A stretch of 64,000 bases of DNA from Nocardia rhamnosiphila NBRC 108938 (GCF_000720425.1 NZ_JOAJ01000001.1:1860001-1924000), one strand, 5' to 3'; positions 24,872 through 34,073 are shown, counted from the first letter of the stretch. A program made the numbers and translations. The notes: generated by a model not told the origin, from the sequence alone.

Positions 24872-25747
24872 ATGGGTAAGCACAGGGCAACCGTTCGTTC
24901 CCGGCGTGCCGCCGGATCGGTCGTCGCGGCGGGAGCAGTCCCGCTCATCGCGACACTGATCGGCGCCGGGACAGCCCACGCCGATGTTCATCCCGCTCCG
25001 CTCGCCCCACCCGCCGTTCCCGCGGTACTACCGGCGCCACCCCCGCTGCCCGCGCTGCCCCCCGGCCTGCTTCCGCCCGCACCCGATCCGGCCGTGAATC
25101 CGCTCGGCGCGGCCGCCGGCGCGGTCCGGGAGGCCACCCGGTCGGTGACCGATGCCGTCACCGCGGCTACCACCCGGTTCATCCATCCGGCCCCCGGGGC
25201 ACCGCTGCTGCCCGCGGCCCCGATCCCGGCGGCGATTCCCGGGATCCGGCCCGTGGACGACAATCCGGCACCCGCAGTGACACCGCCCACCGCCGGCCCG
25301 GCCACACCGATCGATACTGCGCCCGGCACTTTGCGGGTCGGCGATCTGGAGATGAGCCTGCCGTTCGATACACGGGAGCTGAATGCCGGTGCCGATCGGA
25401 CCCAGGAGCAGCTGACGGCCTTCCTGGACTCGTCCGGTATCGAGCGCAGCCGGGCGGACCGGGTCGCCGCCCAGGCCATGAGCTCCGGCCTGATCGGCGC
25501 CGGGATCGGCGCCGCGGTCGCGGCACCGGTGGCCATTCCGTTCGCGATGCTCGGTGCCGCCGCGGGATTCGTGGTCGGGCTGCCCTTCCTCCCCACCGGA
25601 CTCGTCGTCGGACCGGTTCTCGGCGCCACCCTCGCCTATGGAGTGGTCACGGCGCCGGCCGTGATCGCCGGCGCGGCGCTCGGCGCCGCATTCGGGGCGA
25701 CCGACGGTTTCACCACGCAGCCGTTCGGCCCGCTGCCCCCGCTGTAA
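24872..25747 (+). CDS. Secreted Pro/Ala-rich protein with Gly-rich hydrophobic C-terminus, paralogue 1
   Basis: 291 residues. Signal peptide MGKHRATVRSRRAAG plus a hydrophobic core, cleavage near AHA. A Pro/Ala-rich low-complexity region follows (residues ~38-150). A conserved block comes next: PGTLRVGDLEM, then LTAFLDSSGIERSRADRVAAQ (~181-201). The C-terminus is a long glycine-zipper-like hydrophobic stretch (IGAGIGAAVAAP, GAAAGFVVGLPF, GAALGAAFGATDG) that could insert in or line a membrane. The architecture matches the nocardial secreted proteins sometimes annotated as insoluble-domain proteins. No enzymatic motif is present. Two paralogues lie at 25916 and 44210. Confidence 0.78.
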   Translation: MGKHRATVRSRRAAGSVVAAGAVPLIATLIGAGTAHADVHPAPLAPPAVPAVLPAPPPLPALPPGLLPPAPDPAVNPLGAAAGAVREATRSVTDAVTAATTRFIHPAPGAPLLPAAPIPAAIPGIRPVDDNPAPAVTPPTAGPATPIDTAPGTLRVGDLEMSLPFDTRELNAGADRTQEQLTAFLDSSGIERSRADRVAAQAMSSGLIGAGIGAAVAAPVAIPFAMLGAAAGFVVGLPFLPTGLVVGPVLGATLAYGVVTAPAVIAGAALGAAFGATDGFTTQPFGPLPPL

Positions 25748-25915
25748 TCGAGCACCCACGGAGAGCTCGTCGGCGAACCACCGGACAACCATTACCCACC
25801 ACCTGGAAAACCGGCACTACCTGTGTTGTAAGGCGGCTGAACGGACCGAACCCATCCGCGCCGCGCTCCGGAACGAATGTCTGGCAAACCGACAAATTCC
25901 CGGAGAAAGGCGACC

Positions 25916-26803
25916 ATGGGTAAGCACAGGGCAACCGGTCCGTCCCGGCGTGCTGCAGGCTCGGTCGTCGCGGCGGGCGCGATCCCGCTCATCGCGACAC
26001 TGATCGGCGCCGGCACCGCCAATGCCGAGGCACTCCCCACTCCACCCGCGTCATCCCCGATCCCCGCCGCGCTGCCGGCGCTGCCCCCGGCCCCGATCGC
26101 CACGGTGGACCCGTTCGGCGCGGCCACCGATGCCGTGCAGGAGGCGGCGCGGGTCGCGGTCCGGTCGGCCACCGATACGCTCACCGCGGCCACGGCTCCG
26201 TTCACCCACGCCGCGCCCGCGACTCCCGCGGTCCTGCGGCCGGCCGTGATCGCGGACCCGGTTGCCCCGATGCCCGCCCTCGCGACGCGGCCGGTGCCGA
26301 ATCACGCCTATCTCGCACCGCAGGGTGAACTGCACGCCCCCATGCCGGTCGCGCCGGTCGCGCCGATCGAAGCGCCGCCGGGCAAACTGCGGATCGGGAA
26401 CGTCGAAATGGACGCGCCGTTCGATGTGCGCGACATCAATACCGGCGCCGCGCAGACCGAGGCACAGCTGGCCACCTTCCTGGACTCGGTCGGTGTCGAA
26501 CGCAGCCGCTCGGACAAGATCGCCGCGCAGACTCTGGGCTCGGCCGCCATCGGCGCCTCGGTGGCCAATACGCTGGCCTCCCCTCTCGCCGGCACCTCGG
26601 CCATGGTCGGCGCGGTCGCCGGCTTCATCTCCGGGATCCCGTTCCTGCCGATCGGGCTCGTCATCGGGCCGGTCCTGGGCGCGGCCATCGGTTACGCGGT
26701 GATCGCGGCGCCGGCGGCCGCCGTCGGCGCAGCCATCGGCGGAGCGGTCGGCGCGGCGGACGGTTTCGCCGCCACCCCGTACGGCACCTCGCCGGCGCAG
26801 TGA
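25916..26803 (+). CDS. Secreted Pro/Ala-rich protein with Gly-rich hydrophobic C-terminus, paralogue 2
   Basis: 295 residues, a tandem duplicate of the preceding gene. The first 35 residues (MGKHRATGPSRRAAG, then the hydrophobic core) are almost identical, and the DNA is strongly conserved there. The Pro/Ala-rich middle has diverged. The block PGKLRIGNVEM, then LATFLDSVGVERSRSDKIAAQ, and the glycine-zipper-like C-terminus are kept. The ATG at 25916 matches the paralogue start and has GGAGAAAGG upstream. An in-frame ATG at 25877 is too early. It ends at a bidirectional hairpin. The function is unknown; the family is probably an envelope or secreted component. Confidence 0.8.
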   Translation: MGKHRATGPSRRAAGSVVAAGAIPLIATLIGAGTANAEALPTPPASSPIPAALPALPPAPIATVDPFGAATDAVQEAARVAVRSATDTLTAATAPFTHAAPATPAVLRPAVIADPVAPMPALATRPVPNHAYLAPQGELHAPMPVAPVAPIEAPPGKLRIGNVEMDAPFDVRDINTGAAQTEAQLATFLDSVGVERSRSDKIAAQTLGSAAIGASVANTLASPLAGTSAMVGAVAGFISGIPFLPIGLVIGPVLGAAIGYAVIAAPAAAVGAAIGGAVGAADGFAATPYGTSPAQ

Positions 26804-26805
26804 TC

Positions 26806-26846
26806 GAGGGTGGCCGGCGGTCCACCGGCCGCCGGCCACCACCCTC
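26806..26846. terminator. Bidirectional hairpin between paralogue 2 and the MFS gene
   Basis: GAGGGTGGCCGGCGG (26806-26820) pairs with the 18-nt arm ending CCACCACCCTC (26829-26846), leaving a 3-nt bulge and an 8-nt loop. It touches the stop codon of the convergent MFS gene and starts 3 nt after that of the secreted paralogue. Confidence 0.7.
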
Positions 26847-28344
26847 AACGGTCGTCGTCCGGCGAACCGGCCGGGCAGTCACCCCGGCCCACCACAAAGG
26901 CGATCGCCCCCATCAGCAACAGCACGCCGGCGCCGGCCGCGATGGACGCGTGCGCACCGGTGACGAACGATTCCCGCGCCGCGGCCAGCAGTCCGGAATC
27001 GGCCGCGTACCGCTGGATCGTCTCCCCGAGGGTCGGCGCGAACTCACCCCCGGCGCGGAAGACCAGCGCTGCCAGCGAGCCCAGCAGGGCCAGACCCAAT
27101 GCATTACCGAGTTCGAAACTGGTTTCGGAGATGCCGACCGCCGAACCGGCCCGTTCCGGCGGGACCGAGGCCACCGCCACCTCCGAGACCAGCGTGAACA
27201 CAATGCCGTAGCCGATACCGGCGATCGCCGACCCGGCCACATACCAGCCCGCGCCGCCGTCGGCGCCGATACCGAGCACCAGCAGGTTGCCGACCGCGGC
27301 CGTCACCAGCGCCGTGACGAACGCCCACCGCACGCCGAGCAGCCGGGCCACCGCCGATCCGCTCACCGAGAAGATGAACACGGTGATCGCCATGGGGATC
27401 CCGAGCACGGCCGCCTGCAGGGGGTCGCGCCCGGTCACCGACTGCAACCAGATACTGCTCAGATAGCTGAGCCCGGCCAGCGACATCATCGCGGCGGTAC
27501 TCGACCCGATGGCGACCGAGAACCGGGCGCGGGTGAACAGCGACAGATCGACCAGTGGATGTGCAAGTCGCCGCTGCCGGCGTACGAACAGGGTCAGCAC
27601 GGCCGCGCCGAGGAACGCGCTGATGAGGGCCTCGACATCGGGCCCGTGCTCGGCAATGTGCTTCACCGCGTACACCGCGGGCAGGATCCCGCCGATGGAC
27701 AGTGCCACGCTGGGCAGATCGAGCGGTCCCAGCGCGGCGGCCCGGTGCTCGGGCAGCAGCAGCGGCGCGAACGCGAGCAGCACCAGCAGGACCGGCACAT
27801 TGATCAGGAACACCGACCCCCACGAGAAGTGGTGCAACAGGACGCCGCCGATGATCGGCCCGACGGCCGAGCCCCCTGCGAAGAACGCTGTCCAGATCCC
27901 GATCGCTCGCGAACGTTGCCGCTGGTCCGGGAAGAGGTCGGAGATGAGCGCCAGACTCGACGGGAGCAGGGTGGCCCCGCCGATCCCCATCAGCGCGCGG
28001 GCCGCGATGAGCACCGCCGCACTGGGCGCGAAGGCCGCGATCGCCGAGGCGGCGCCGAACACGGTGGCGCCCGCGAGCAGCACGGTGCGGCGGCCGATCC
28101 GGTCGCCCAGATTGCCCATGGTGATCAGCAGACCGGCGATGAGAAACCCGTAGATATCGAGGATCCACAACTGCTGGGCGGCGGTCGGATCGAGATCGGC
28201 GGTGAGAGTGGGCAACGCCAGGAACAACACCGACATATCCATGGACACCAGCAGCACCGGCAGCAGGAGTACGGCCAGACCGAACCAGGCACGCCGCCCG
28301 CCGCTCGTATCCGGTGCGGCCCGTGCCGCCTCCACGTTCGTCAT
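26845..28344 (-). CDS. MFS transporter, DHA2 (14-segment) drug-exporter type
   Basis: 499 residues of hydrophobic segments consistent with 14 membrane helices. The DHA2-type early motif MDMSVLFLALPTL sits in helix 1. GNLGDRIGRRTVLLAG is the MFS motif A between helices 2 and 3, and ARALMGIGGATLLPSSLALI contains antiporter motif C-like glycines. This group exports drugs or small amphiphiles by proton antiport. The ATG at 28344 has AAGGA nearby. It is convergent with the secreted paralogue and divergent from the lycopene-cyclase-like gene. No dedicated regulator is adjacent. Confidence 0.9.
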   Translation of the reverse strand: MTNVEAARAAPDTSGGRRAWFGLAVLLLPVLLVSMDMSVLFLALPTLTADLDPTAAQQLWILDIYGFLIAGLLITMGNLGDRIGRRTVLLAGATVFGAASAIAAFAPSAAVLIAARALMGIGGATLLPSSLALISDLFPDQRQRSRAIGIWTAFFAGGSAVGPIIGGVLLHHFSWGSVFLINVPVLLVLLAFAPLLLPEHRAAALGPLDLPSVALSIGGILPAVYAVKHIAEHGPDVEALISAFLGAAVLTLFVRRQRRLAHPLVDLSLFTRARFSVAIGSSTAAMMSLAGLSYLSSIWLQSVTGRDPLQAAVLGIPMAITVFIFSVSGSAVARLLGVRWAFVTALVTAAVGNLLVLGIGADGGAGWYVAGSAIAGIGYGIVFTLVSEVAVASVPPERAGSAVGISETSFELGNALGLALLGSLAALVFRAGGEFAPTLGETIQRYAADSGLLAAARESFVTGAHASIAAGAGVLLLMGAIAFVVGRGDCPAGSPDDDR

Positions 28345-28484
28345 CCATTGTCCTTCCGGGTCGTCGGTTCACCCAGTCGTAACACGCGTGACCGCGGCGG
28401 CTGTTCCTGGCCACGGCGGCGAGCGGCGACGATCACCACCACCCCGGCGGGCACGGCGCGCGGCGGCCGTGTTTCGATCCGACG

Positions 28485-29591
28485 ATGAGCGCCGATATCG
28501 CCATCTGCGGGCTCGGGCCGGCCGGGCGCGCGCTCGCCCACCGCTGTCTGGCCCGCGGGATGACCGTGCTCGTCGTGGACCCGAATCCGCGGCGGGTCTG
28601 GCGGGCGACTTATGGCGCCTGGTCCGACGAACTCCCCGACTGGCTCGACGGCTCCGTCGTCGCGGCCACCGTCGCACGACCCCGGGCGCACGGCCTGCGC
28701 GATCACACCATCTCGCGTGCGTATTCCGTACTGGATACCGCCCTGCTCCAGCAGTCCCTCGATCTCACCGGCGCCACGGTGGTGCCGGGGCGGGCGGTGG
28801 CACTCGACCGGCGCACGGTGACGCTCGACAGTGGCCGGGTCCTGCGCGCCGACCGGGTCGTCGACGCGCGCGGGTTACGGCGTCGTCCGGGCCGGGCCGA
28901 GCAGACCGCCTACGGCCTGAAACTGGCCCGCGATACCGCGTCGGAGCCCGCACTGTTCATGGACTGGCGACCGGACAACGGTGCCGCGCCGGGCGCTACC
29001 CCCTCGTTTCTCTACGCGGTACCGCTGGGTGCCGACGCCGTGCTGTACGAGGAAACCTGCCTGGTGGGCGCACCCGCCCTCACTCAGGAGGAACTCGCGC
29101 GACGCCTGCACCGCCGGCTGCGGGCCCGGCATATCGCGACCGCGGGTGACGAACCGGTCGAGCGGGTGCGCTTCCCGGTCGCCGGCGGCAGGCCCGGCGC
29201 CGGCCGCTTCGGCGCGGCGGGCGGGTATCTGCATCCCGCCACCGGCTACAGCGTCGCGGCCGCGCTGACGGCGGCCGAGTCCGTCGCCGCCGGCGGCTCG
29301 GGATGGACCACCGCGGCGCGCGCGGTCCACCGGCTCCGGCAGGCCGGGCTGCGGTCGTTGCTGGCGCTGCCGCCGACCGAGATCCCGCGTTTCTTCGACG
29401 CATTCTTCGATCTCGATATCGAACTGCAACGCGCCTATCTCTCGCGGCGCGACGATCCGATCGGCATGCTCACCGCCATGTCCGGGCTCTTTTTCGGGCT
29501 TCCGGGCCCCGTGCGGACCCGGCTCGCGGCGGCGACACTCGGACTGCGACCGATCTCGCCCCGGGGGTCCGGGTCGGTCATCATGGAGTGA
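28485..29591 (+). CDS. Lycopene cyclase family flavoprotein (CrtL/CrtY type)
   Basis: 368 residues. The N-terminal dinucleotide motif is IAICGLGPAGRALAHRC. The CrtL-type family motifs ATYGAWSDELPDWL, SRAYSVLDTALLQQSL, VVDARGLRRRPG, FLYAVPLGADAVLYEETCL and LHPATGYSVAAAL all occur in the usual order. Lycopene cyclases convert linear to cyclic (beta-ring) carotenoids without net redox change. No phytoene synthase or desaturase is adjacent, so the enzyme may serve a carotenoid pathway encoded elsewhere. Its stop codon overlaps the Ku start (TGATG). Confidence 0.85.
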   Translation: MSADIAICGLGPAGRALAHRCLARGMTVLVVDPNPRRVWRATYGAWSDELPDWLDGSVVAATVARPRAHGLRDHTISRAYSVLDTALLQQSLDLTGATVVPGRAVALDRRTVTLDSGRVLRADRVVDARGLRRRPGRAEQTAYGLKLARDTASEPALFMDWRPDNGAAPGATPSFLYAVPLGADAVLYEETCLVGAPALTQEELARRLHRRLRARHIATAGDEPVERVRFPVAGGRPGAGRFGAAGGYLHPATGYSVAAALTAAESVAAGGSGWTTAARAVHRLRQAGLRSLLALPPTEIPRFFDAFFDLDIELQRAYLSRRDDPIGMLTAMSGLFFGLPGPVRTRLAAATLGLRPISPRGSGSVIME

Positions 29592-30502
29592 TGCGGTCAA
29601 TCTGGAAAGGCTCGATCGCGTTCGGGCTGGTGAATGTCCCCGTGAAGGTCTACACCGCCACAGAGGACCACGACATCAAATTCCATCAGGTCCACGCCAA
29701 AGACGGCGGACGGATCAAATACGACCGCGTCTGCACGATATGCGGGAAATCGGTCGCATTCGCCGATATCGATAAACAATACGAATCACCGGAGGGTGAG
29801 AAAGTCGTCCTCACCGACGACGATTTCGCCAAACTGCCGGTGGCCGAGAAACACGAGATCCCGGTTCTGCAATTCGTCCCGTCCGATCAGATCGATCCGA
29901 TCCTCTACGACAAGACCTACTATCTGGAACCGGATTCGAATACCCCCAAGGCCTACGTGCTGCTCGCCGCCACCCTCGAACGTATCGACCGCACCGCGCT
30001 CGTGCATTTCACGCTGCGCCAGAAGACCAGGCTCGCGGCCATGCGGGTACGGGACGGCATGCTGGTGCTGCAGACCCTGCTGTGGCCCGACGAGGTACGC
30101 GCGGTCTCCTTCGAATCGCTGGAGGAAGCCGGCACACCCCGGCCCCAGGAGATCAAGATGGCCGAGACACTGGTCGAGTCGATGTCCGACGATTTCGACC
30201 CCGACCAGTACACCGACGAATACCAGGTCGAATTGCAGCGCCTGCTGGACGAGGCCGTCGCCAGCGGTGACGGGAAGGCTCCCGAACGCCCCGAGACGGC
30301 CGCCGCGGAGTCCGATGCCGAGGTGGTCGATCTGGTGGCCGCGTTGCAGCGCAGTCTGGAGGCCAGCGGCGCGGGCGGGGACACGGAATCCGCGGCCCCG
30401 AAGAAGGCCCGGAAGTCGCAGCCCAGGAAAGCGCAACCGCGCAAAACCGCGGAGCCGAAGACCCGGAAGACCGCACAGAAGAGAACCCGCAAGGGCGCGT
30501 GA
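29591..30502 (+). CDS. ku: Ku protein, non-homologous end joining
   Basis: 303 residues. Bacterial Ku forms a homodimeric ring that loads on double-strand ends and recruits LigD. The N-terminus MRSIWKGSIAFGLVNVPV is the Ku signature. YDRVCTICGK, AEKHEIPVLQFV and DGMLVLQTLLWPDEVR are further family blocks. The C-terminal ~45 residues are Lys/Arg/Pro-rich (PKKARKSQPRKAQPRKT), the DNA-binding tail of longer actinobacterial Ku proteins. The ATG overlaps the lycopene-cyclase stop by one base, implying translational coupling. No LigD gene is found in this window. Confidence 0.96.
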   Translation: MRSIWKGSIAFGLVNVPVKVYTATEDHDIKFHQVHAKDGGRIKYDRVCTICGKSVAFADIDKQYESPEGEKVVLTDDDFAKLPVAEKHEIPVLQFVPSDQIDPILYDKTYYLEPDSNTPKAYVLLAATLERIDRTALVHFTLRQKTRLAAMRVRDGMLVLQTLLWPDEVRAVSFESLEEAGTPRPQEIKMAETLVESMSDDFDPDQYTDEYQVELQRLLDEAVASGDGKAPERPETAAAESDAEVVDLVAALQRSLEASGAGGDTESAAPKKARKSQPRKAQPRKTAEPKTRKTAQKRTRKGA

Positions 30503-30508
30503 CCCGGA

Positions 30509-31009
30509 TCAGACCGCCTGGATGAACCAGTCGAGGCGGTGGCCCTCGGGGCCCACGCTGGTGTGGTGGTAGTGGAATCCGAGCCGGTGGGCCAGCGCCA
30601 TCGCCGCGCTGTTGTCCGGATCTATCCGCAGTACCGCCTCGTCTGCCAGATCGTGCCGGGCCAGATATCGGCACGCCAGCACGACGCTGCGGCCGGCGAC
30701 CCCCCGCCCCCGCCACGGCGCGTAGATGCCGAAGGCGATATCGGCCTGACGTTTCGCCAGGAATTCCTGTTCCACCGCCAGGTCCAGGGTCCCCGCCAGC
30801 GCATGGGTCAGCGCGTCCACCACGCCGAAGGTCTTGCACGGGCCATCCTGCGCCCACTGGTCGGCGCAGCGTTCGAAATCGGCCACGACATTCGGGGTTC
30901 CGGGGCCCGGGGCGCGACGCATCGATTCCCGGTCCTGAGCCGCCAGATGCGCGGCGGCATCGGCCACCTCGATCGGCCGTAGCCCGATCACCCCATCCGA
31001 TATCAGCAC
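30509..31009 (-). CDS. GNAT family N-acetyltransferase
   Basis: About 166 residues from a GTG at 31009; the start is uncertain because no good ribosome-binding site is visible. The GNAT core shows IGLRPIEVADAAAHLAAQD, then IAFGIYAPWRGRGVAGRSV, where the R/QxxGxG acetyl-CoA loop appears as RGRGVAG. It ends with LRIDPDNSAAMALAHRLGF, the classical GNAT C-terminal motif. The acceptor is unknown. It is convergent with Ku, 6 nt away, and divergent from the universal stress protein. Confidence 0.82.
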   Translation of the reverse strand: MLISDGVIGLRPIEVADAAAHLAAQDRESMRRAPGPGTPNVVADFERCADQWAQDGPCKTFGVVDALTHALAGTLDLAVEQEFLAKRQADIAFGIYAPWRGRGVAGRSVVLACRYLARHDLADEAVLRIDPDNSAAMALAHRLGFHYHHTSVGPEGHRLDWFIQAV

Positions 31010-31171
31010 GCGATCATGATCTGCACATCCCGCCGCGTTCGACAAGCCTTCGCCACGGCGCGCCGCGAACGAAAACCCAGGTGGCGCATATTGTGACGCG
31101 AGCATATTCCGTTTCGCCGGACACGCCCGGCGGATATCGCCGCGGTTGTCCGCCGGAGGGATACTCGGCCT

Positions 31172-32077
31172 ATGACCGCACACGAAGACGATCCACACCG
31201 GCTCGTATCCGCTGCCGTCGTAGTGGGTGTGGACGGTACTCCCGACGCACATTCGGCCATCCGCTGGGGAGCGGCGGTCGCGGCGCGGCGCAGCCGTCGC
31301 CTGGTCCTCGCCTACGCGATGAATTCGACCCCCGCCAAGACCTGGCTGGTTGCCTACCAGCCCATGGTCGACGAAGCCGTGCAGATGCTGAGAACCCACG
31401 GTGAGCAGGCGCTGGCGACCGGAACGCAGGTGGCCCGGGAGGCAGCGCCGCGGGTGCAGGTCGACACTCTACTCTCGGAGCACAGCCCGGCGAAGATGCT
31501 GATCGAACTCTCCGAATCCGCACATATGGTGGTTCTCGGCTCCCGGCGCGGTGGCGCGGTCTCCCATCTGGGCTCGACAATTCTGGCGGTCGCCGCGCAC
31601 GGCAGCGGCACGATCGTCGCGGTCCGCGAGGACGGGGACGAGATCACCGGCGGACCGGTGGTCGTCGGTGTCGATGGCAGCCCGGTCAGTGACACCGCGG
31701 TCGCCGCCGCCTTCGCCGAGGCCGCCGAACGCGAAACCGATCTGGTCGCCGTCCACACCTGGAGCGACCTGACCTTCACCGAATTCGCGAGCACCGGTTT
31801 GATCGAGATACCGGCAGAGGATCTGCAGACCGCCGAACAGGCGGTGCTTGCCGAACGGCTGGCGGGCTGGCAGCAGCGCTATCCGGAGGTCACTGTGCGG
31901 CGCGAGGTGTACCCCTCCACACCGGCACAGCATCTGCGTGAATGGTCCGAGCGCGCGCAACTCGTCGTGGTCGGCAGCCGGGGGCGTGGCGGATTCCGCG
32001 GACTGCTGCTCGGCTCGACCAGCCAGTCGCTCATCCAGCACTCCGCGTGCCCGGTCATGATCACCCGGCCGGCCTGA
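31172..32077 (+). CDS. Universal stress protein, tandem USP domains
   Basis: 301 residues made of two USP domains (about 12-150 and 160-300). Each starts with the ATP-binding strand VVVGVDGTPDA or VVVGVDGSPVS. The second ends with the canonical nucleotide loop GSRGRGGFRGLLLGSTSQSL, and the first with the related VVLGSRRGGAVSHLGS. This is the tandem type abundant in mycobacteria and nocardiae, linked to hypoxia and stress survival. A DosR box was looked for upstream and not seen. Confidence 0.92.
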   Translation: MTAHEDDPHRLVSAAVVVGVDGTPDAHSAIRWGAAVAARRSRRLVLAYAMNSTPAKTWLVAYQPMVDEAVQMLRTHGEQALATGTQVAREAAPRVQVDTLLSEHSPAKMLIELSESAHMVVLGSRRGGAVSHLGSTILAVAAHGSGTIVAVREDGDEITGGPVVVGVDGSPVSDTAVAAAFAEAAERETDLVAVHTWSDLTFTEFASTGLIEIPAEDLQTAEQAVLAERLAGWQQRYPEVTVRREVYPSTPAQHLREWSERAQLVVVGSRGRGGFRGLLLGSTSQSLIQHSACPVMITRPA

Positions 32078-32104
32078 CGCGACATCGCCGGCCGGGGCGA
32101 GCGG

Positions 32105-33016
32105 TCAGCCGGCCAGCTCCGACAGCAGTGCGCGCGTGCGACCTGCCTCCGCCCCGCCGGCGAAGACCGAGGCGACGAATTCGGTGGCTCCCGCGTCGAA
32201 GACATCCCGGATACGGGCCGCCACCTGCTCCTCGGATCCGATGATCGCCAGATCCGCCGGCCCGGCCGCGCCTTCCCGGTCCATCATCGCTCGATACGAC
32301 GGCAGGGTGCCGTACATCGCGAAGGTGGTGGCCGCCCGTTCCCGGGCGCCGTCGACATCATCGGTCACCAGCACGGGAAGCGAGCAGACGATACGCGCCG
32401 GCGGCCGGCCCGCGTCGGCGGCGGCGGCGCCGATCGTCGGCGCGATATGGTCGCGAATGGTGGCCGGGCCGGTCATCCACAGCACGGTGCCGTCGGCGCG
32501 ACGGCCCGCCAGCCGCAGCATCTGGGTACCGAGCGCGGCGAGCAGTACGGGAATCCGGCCCTCGTCCGGGATCCCGAGTTCCAGATTGCCGCTCAGCGTT
32601 TCGCCCTTGTACGACACCGGTCGGCGTTCCAGCAGCGGGCCCAGCACGGCGAGGTATTCGCGCATATGACGAGCCGGCCGCTCGAACCCGTACCCGTACA
32701 TGTTCTCGATGACCACCTGGTGCGACAGGCCGATACCGAGGGTGAGCCGGTCCGGGCCGACCGCGAGCGCCGTGGTCCGCGCCTGCTGGGCCAGCGCCCC
32801 GGGATGGCGCGGGTAGCTGGGCACCACCGCGGTACCGAGTTCGATATCGGGCACCTGACTACCCGCGACCGCCAGCGCGGTGAGCGCGTCCACGCCGAAG
32901 ATATGTGAGAGCCACGCCGAAGCGAACCCCTCCTCGGCGACCCGGCGGAGATCGTCGGCGAGCAGGCGCAGCGCGTCGGCTCCGGACCGTTCACTGAGCA
33001 GAATGCCGATACGCAC
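32105..33016 (-). CDS. LLM-class F420-dependent oxidoreductase (MSMEG_4879-like)
   Basis: 303 residues, luciferase-like TIM-barrel. The pattern IELGTAVVPSYPRHPGALAQQA, then LGIGLSHQVVIENMYGYGF and ARHMREYLAVLGPLL, matches the F420-binding MSMEG_4879-type family closely. It probably uses reduced F420 for a hydride-transfer reaction in the cytosol; the substrate is unknown. It is convergent with the universal stress protein and divergent from the MEST-like hydrolase. Confidence 0.87.
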   Translation of the reverse strand: MRIGILLSERSGADALRLLADDLRRVAEEGFASAWLSHIFGVDALTALAVAGSQVPDIELGTAVVPSYPRHPGALAQQARTTALAVGPDRLTLGIGLSHQVVIENMYGYGFERPARHMREYLAVLGPLLERRPVSYKGETLSGNLELGIPDEGRIPVLLAALGTQMLRLAGRRADGTVLWMTGPATIRDHIAPTIGAAAADAGRPPARIVCSLPVLVTDDVDGARERAATTFAMYGTLPSYRAMMDREGAAGPADLAIIGSEEQVAARIRDVFDAGATEFVASVFAGGAEAGRTRALLSELAG

Positions 33017-33182
33017 GGTGTGCCTCCTCGTCGAGTGATCGGATCGGATCTCCGGCCGAGCCGGCGGCTCCTCCGGGCGTCGAGCCTACCTCTGTATCCC
33101 GCGGATTCCGCGCGTCGCGATGTCGCGCCGACGCGCCCGCGACATACTCGACCGGCGCCCCGCGGCGGGGCATGCTGGGACT

Positions 33183-34073
33183 ATGGACGAGTTTGCGAGC
33201 TGGCGGTCGAGCGGAGCGCGTTTCACCCATCGCGGACACCAGATCTTCTGGCGCGCGGGCGGTACCGGATCGTCCGGGACCCTACTGTGCCTACACGGTT
33301 TTCCCACCGCCTCCTGGGATTGGCACGCCCTGTGGCCGGAGCTGTGCGAGCAGTTCGAACGGGTCCTCGCTCCGGACCTGATCGGTTTCGGCTGGTCGGC
33401 CAAACCCCAGCACTACGACTATACGATCGCTGATCAGGCCGACCTGGCCGAACAGCTGCTCCGGGAACAAGGGGTGCAGGGGTTCCACATCCTGGCCCAC
33501 GACTACGGCGACACGGTGGCCCAGGAAATGCTGGCCCGGGATGCCGAACGCCGGGCGGCCGGCGACCGGTCCCTGGTGATCGAATCGGTCTGTCTGCTCA
33601 ACGGTGGCCTCTTCCCCGAAGCCCATCGGCCGCGGCCCATCCAGAACCTGCTCGCGAGCCCGCTGGGACCGTTGGTCGGCCGGTTCGGCAACGAGAAAAC
33701 CTTCGCCCACAGCCTGGGCGCGGTGTTCGCCGCCGAGTCGCGGCCGGACGACGAGCAGATGCACCAGTTCTGGATGCTGTGGTGCAGTAAGCACGGCAAG
33801 CGCAACGGCCACAAACTCATGGGTTATATGGCCGAGCGGCGCGCCCATCGGCAGCGCTGGGTCGGTGCGCTGATCCGCCCGCAGGTGCCGGTCCGGCTGA
33901 TCGACGGACTGCGCGACCCGGTGTCCGGCGTGCGCATGGTGCGCCGGTACCGCCAGGTGGTTGCCGAGCCCGATGTGGTGGAACTGCCCGACGTCGGGCA
34001 TTACCCGCAGCTCGAGGCGCCGACCGAGACGCTGCGCGCCTTCCGCGAGTTCCTCGCGTCCCGCGTCGGGTAG
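33183..34073 (+). CDS. MEST-like alpha/beta hydrolase
   Basis: 296 residues. The nucleophile elbow is LAHDYGDTVAQEMLAR, with Asp or the following residues in the place of Ser, as in the epoxide hydrolase/haloalkane dehalogenase branch. CLLNGGLFPEAHRPRPIQ, RRWVGALIRPQVPV and a late GHYPQLEAP (His) closely resemble vertebrate mesoderm-specific transcript (MEST/PEG1). The oxyanion region is LCLHGFPTASWDW. The ATG at 33183 directly opens the domain. The enzyme class of MEST-like proteins is not settled, so no substrate is proposed. Divergent from the F420-type oxidoreductase. Confidence 0.87.
   Translation: MDEFASWRSSGARFTHRGHQIFWRAGGTGSSGTLLCLHGFPTASWDWHALWPELCEQFERVLAPDLIGFGWSAKPQHYDYTIADQADLAEQLLREQGVQGFHILAHDYGDTVAQEMLARDAERRAAGDRSLVIESVCLLNGGLFPEAHRPRPIQNLLASPLGPLVGRFGNEKTFAHSLGAVFAAESRPDDEQMHQFWMLWCSKHGKRNGHKLMGYMAERRAHRQRWVGALIRPQVPVRLIDGLRDPVSGVRMVRRYRQVVAEPDVVELPDVGHYPQLEAPTETLRAFREFLASRVG

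Noticed and set aside
31080..31171. DosR-type box upstream of the universal stress protein
   Set aside because: No sequence resembling the GGGACT-AGTCCC pattern is present.
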